From contig JBLMZW010000007.1 of the NCBI GenBank assembly GCA_050259035.1, forward strand, positions 1-8,518: a DNA stretch of 8,518 nt, given 5' to 3'. The notes below the pieces were generated by a model that did not search any database, had not been told where the DNA came from, and worked only from the letters and a program-made list of their open reading frames with translations. Shown piece by piece: positions 6,328 to 8,518 of this stretch; position 1 is the first letter of the stretch, and every line of letters starts with the position of its first letter. The translations under genes were made by a program, and so were the position numbers. The DNA is from JBLMZW01 sp050259035. GTDB taxonomy: Bacteria > Bacillota > Syntrophomonadia > Syntrophomonadales > DTU052.

Positions 6328-7575
6328 GTGGACTACATTGAAAAGTATGTGAACCCGGTTGACCCTGAAGTTGCAGAGGCCATTCGCAGGGAAGAAATCA
6401 GACAAAACAACAAACTGGAGCTTATAGCTTCGGAAAACTTTGTTTCCCGGGCTGTAATGGCAGCTCAAGGCTGTGTTATGACCAACAAATATGCCGAGGG
6501 CTACCCGGGCAAACGTTATTATGGCGGTTGCGAGCATGTTGATGAGGTGGAAACTCTGGCCATTGAGAGAGCCAAAAAAGTCTTTGGAGCTCCGCATGCC
6601 AATGTACAGCCCCATTCTGGATCCCAGGCCAACACAGCGGTTTATGTGGCCGCATTAAAGCCCGGGGACACCATACTCGGTATGAATCTTGCTCACGGTG
6701 GTCATCTCACCCATGGCAGCCCAGTAAATTTCTCGGGAAAATACTTTAACGTGGTGGCATACGGGGTTGACAAAGAAACTGAACAAATAAACTATGATCA
6801 AGTACGGGAAATAGCCAAAGAGAATAAGCCGAAATTGATTGTTGTAGGTGCCAGTGCTTATCCCCGGATACTGGATTTTAAAGCATTTAGAGAAATAGCC
6901 GATGAGGTATCGGCTTTGGTTATGGTAGACATAGCTCATATAGCCGGACTGGTAGCAACCGGATTACATCCCAATCCAATGCCATATGCGGACTTTGTAA
7001 CTACAACCACTCATAAAACCCTTCGTGGTCCCAGAGGCGGCATGATACTATGTCATGAAGACTGGGCAGCCAAGATTGATAAAGCTGTATTTCCAGGTAT
7101 TCAGGGAGGTCCCCTGATGCATGTTATAGCTTCCAAAGCGGTTTGCTTGAAAGAGGCCATGAGTGAAGAATTTAAAACCTATCAGAGTAACATAGTTACC
7201 AACGCGGCCGTCTTGGCAGACGAATTGATTAAAAACGGACTGCGGCTGGTCTCGGGTGGGACCGACAATCATCTGATGCTGGTCGATGTCAGAAGTAAAG
7301 GAATGACAGGAAAAGCAGCAGAAGAACAGCTGGAACAGGTTAATATAACAGTTAATAAAAATGCTATTCCCTTTGATCCGGAAAAGCCAACTGTTACCAG
7401 CGGTGTTCGCCTTGGCACACCAGCGATTACCTCGCGTGGTCTGATTAACAAAGATATGATTAAACTGGCTAATGCCATAGCATTGGCCTTGAATTACCCC
7501 GGAAATCAGGAGCGACAGGATGAAGCGCGGGCTCTTGTAGCCGAACTATGCCGGGAGTACCCGCTATACGATTAA
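6328..7575 (+). CDS. glyA: Serine hydroxymethyltransferase
   Basis: GlyA is a cytoplasmic pyridoxal-phosphate enzyme that converts serine and tetrahydrofolate to glycine and methylene-tetrahydrofolate, the main source of one-carbon units for thymidylate, purines and methionine. The 415-residue length is normal. Landmarks are LIASENFVS (32-40), NKYAEGYPGKRYYGG (53-67), HSGSQAN (96-102), LAHGGHLTHG (121-130), DIAHIAGLVA (201-210) with the cofactor-binding Asp201, and TTTTHKTLRGPRGG (225-238) with Schiff-base Lys230. GTG 6328 immediately follows the rpiB stop codon, with GGGAGGT at 6314-6320, so the two are translationally coupled. The one-carbon product links to the dCMP deaminase downstream through thymidylate synthesis. 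Confidence 0.98.
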   Translation: MDYIEKYVNPVDPEVAEAIRREEIRQNNKLELIASENFVSRAVMAAQGCVMTNKYAEGYPGKRYYGGCEHVDEVETLAIERAKKVFGAPHANVQPHSGSQANTAVYVAALKPGDTILGMNLAHGGHLTHGSPVNFSGKYFNVVAYGVDKETEQINYDQVREIAKENKPKLIVVGASAYPRILDFKAFREIADEVSALVMVDIAHIAGLVATGLHPNPMPYADFVTTTTHKTLRGPRGGMILCHEDWAAKIDKAVFPGIQGGPLMHVIASKAVCLKEAMSEEFKTYQSNIVTNAAVLADELIKNGLRLVSGGTDNHLMLVDVRSKGMTGKAAEEQLEQVNITVNKNAIPFDPEKPTVTSGVRLGTPAITSRGLINKDMIKLANAIALALNYPGNQERQDEARALVAELCREYPLYD

Positions 7576-7593
7576 AGAATAGGGGGAGAAAAA

Positions 7594-8076
7594 GTGCCTG
7601 GAACCAGGCCTTCATGGGATGAATATTTTTCACAACTGGCACGATTGGTTGCGGCACGTTCAACCTGTAAACGGCGGAATGTCGGTGCTGTATTAGTTCG
7701 TGGGGATCGAATCATAGCGACTGGATATAACGGAGCTCCCCAGGGATTAGCCCACTGTTTGGATGTAGGATGCCTGCGAGAGGAACAGGGCATTCCCTCC
7801 GGACACCGTTATGAGCTATGCCGCGGCGTGCACGCTGAACAAAACGCTTTGATTAATGCCGCTATCTATGGGGTATCAACTATGGATTCGGTTTTATATT
7901 GTACCAACCAGCCATGTATTTTATGTGCCCGAATGTTAATTAACGCTGGTGTTAAACGTATAGTTCACCAGGGGGACTTTGATGACAACCTGGCTTTAAA
8001 GTTCTTTAACGAAGCAGGGGTAGAAGTGGTAGAATTGATAAAGGACGGGGAGTATAATGGAGACCAAAACGATTAG
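7594..8076 (+). CDS. comEB: Deoxycytidylate (dCMP) deaminase, ComEB-like
   Basis: This is a zinc enzyme that deaminates dCMP to dUMP, the substrate of thymidylate synthase. The 160-residue protein carries the cytidine/dCMP deaminase zinc site: HAEQNA (80-85) with ligand His80 and catalytic Glu82, and PCILC (107-111) with ligands Cys108 and Cys111. The dCMP-deaminase features CKRRNVGAVLVRGDRI (25-40) and ATGYNGAP (42-49) are also present, and these separate it from tRNA adenosine deaminase. The name ComEB comes from the Bacillus competence operon, but its role there is not in uptake, so none is implied. GTG 7594 has an AGGGGGAGA site just upstream. Its end overlaps the next gene by 20 bases. 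Confidence 0.93.
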   Translation: MPGTRPSWDEYFSQLARLVAARSTCKRRNVGAVLVRGDRIIATGYNGAPQGLAHCLDVGCLREEQGIPSGHRYELCRGVHAEQNALINAAIYGVSTMDSVLYCTNQPCILCARMLINAGVKRIVHQGDFDDNLALKFFNEAGVEVVELIKDGEYNGDQND

Positions 8077-8374
8077 TTTGCCCCGGCTTAATCGCCTCAA
8101 TCCCACGTTGGAATCCACCGCCTTGAAACTGATGGAGGAGGCCGGAGAGTTAGCACAGGCCATAGGAAAATTTCGAGGAATGAGTGGAGAAAAGGTAAAT
8201 TATGACGAAACAATGACAATAAACAGTATCGTTGACGAATTACTGGACGTGGCCCAAACCGCAGTATCTATGATGTATGTTATGGAAGAATATTACGATG
8301 TTAATATATCGAATGCTTTGGAGAAACACGTAGCTAAATTGAAGGGTAAAGGTTATCTGGAAACAAATGAATGA
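8057..8374 (+). CDS. MazG-like nucleotide pyrophosphohydrolase
   Basis: This small all-alpha protein of the MazG/iMazG superfamily would hydrolyse a nucleoside triphosphate to the monophosphate and pyrophosphate; the substrate cannot be read from sequence. In 105 residues it carries the metal-binding pattern EExxE (Glu27, Glu28, Glu31, in KLMEEAGELAQAI) and, about 30 residues on, ExxD (Glu61 and Asp64, in VDELLDVAQT). It is a single-domain form, shorter than full MazG. ATG 8057 lies inside the end of comEB with GGGGAG at 8047-8052, so the two are very likely co-translated. That pairing suggests action on deoxynucleotides, such as making dCMP or dUMP from triphosphates or removing damaged ones, which is inference. 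Confidence 0.87.
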   Translation: METKTISLPRLNRLNPTLESTALKLMEEAGELAQAIGKFRGMSGEKVNYDETMTINSIVDELLDVAQTAVSMMYVMEEYYDVNISNALEKHVAKLKGKGYLETNE

Positions 8375-8375
8375 T

Positions 8376-8402
8376 CCAATAAAAAAGGATTTAATTTATT
8401 GG
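8376..8402. repeat. AT-rich inverted repeat after the MazG-like gene
   Basis: CCAATAAA (8376-8383) and its exact complement TTTATTGG (8395-8402) enclose an 11-base spacer, starting two bases after the stop codon of the MazG-like gene. There is no T-tract after it, so it is not a standard intrinsic terminator. It may be a weak terminator, an mRNA-end-protecting stem or an operator-like dyad. The position at the end of the gene train makes an end-of-transcript role plausible. Confidence 0.35.
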
Positions 8403-8410
8403 TAGCGAAT

Positions 8411-8439
8411 TTGTTAGAACTGAGCAACCAGGATATGTA
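8411..8439 (+). promoter_or_regulatory. Weak possible promoter before the last gene
   Basis: TTGTTA (8411-8416) and TATGTA (8434-8439) lie 17 bases apart in an AT-rich gap. The -10 match is poor, so support is mostly spacing and position upstream of the probable gene start at 8490. It would separate the next gene from the rpmE-mazG train. Confidence 0.25.
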
Positions 8440-8489
8440 AAAGATTTTCTTTGTGAAATAAGCAGGAATTAAGGAGTAGGTGGCGAATT

Positions 8490-8518
8490 GTGAATTTGGT
8501 GTTAAAGGTTAGGCCTGT
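8490..8518 (+). CDS. Start of an unidentified gene, cut by the window end
   Basis: GTG at 8490 opens a frame reading M-N-L-V-L-K-V-R-P-V to the edge. It is preceded by AAGGAG (8471-8476) and GGTGG (8479-8483), the second at a normal distance. Only nine complete codons are visible, too few for a family call. The start is inferred from the ribosome-binding site alone. Confidence 0.45.

Overview
The window comes from a low-to-moderate GC Firmicute, most likely of the class Clostridia and possibly a Syntrophomonas-like lineage. The lineage guess rests on general similarity, not on a search. Three things support the Firmicute call. The gene order rpmE ... prfA-prmC ... ywlC-ywlD(mntP)-ywlE-ywlF(rpiB)-glyA is the one known from Bacillus and Clostridia. 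The ribosome-binding sites are strong and purine-rich. TTG and GTG starts are frequent. Every recognised gene is on the + strand.

Layout. Positions 1-540 are visibly richer in GC than the rest, full of short hairpins and inverted repeats, and contain no gene I can name. A sigma-A-type promoter (548-577) then drives rpmE (L31), which is followed by a near-perfect intrinsic terminator (819-846). The long gene train begins right after it: a DUF1385 membrane protein, prfA (RF1), prmC, ywlC/tsaC (tRNA t6A synthesis), mntP (Mn export), ywlE (arginine/tyrosine phosphatase), rpiB, glyA, a dCMP deaminase (comEB-like) and a MazG-like pyrophosphohydrolase. Short gaps and overlaps (prmC/ywlC, rpiB/glyA, comEB/mazG) suggest co-transcription and translational coupling. 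A new gene probably starts at 8490 and runs off the end.

Functional logic. The first half serves translation: L31, RF1, the methylase that modifies RF1's GGQ glutamine, and the t6A enzyme. The second half serves metabolism: pentose-phosphate isomerisation, one-carbon units from serine (glyA), and deoxynucleotide supply and clean-up (dCMP deaminase, MazG), which meet at thymidylate synthesis.

The main anomaly is prfA. Its reading frame has the normal RF1 length (355 codons plus stop) with no net frameshift, but is interrupted by an in-frame UAA (codon 146) and an in-frame UAG (codon 152), exactly the two codons RF1 reads. They lie in a patch of about 45 bases where several residues conserved in RF1 are also changed, while both flanks look intact. 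Several neighbouring genes end in UAG, so the cell should need working RF1. The candidate explanations are a local sequence error, a very recent pseudogene with another RF1 elsewhere, a two-chain RF1, or recoding. The damaged conserved residues favour error or decay over a regulatory device.
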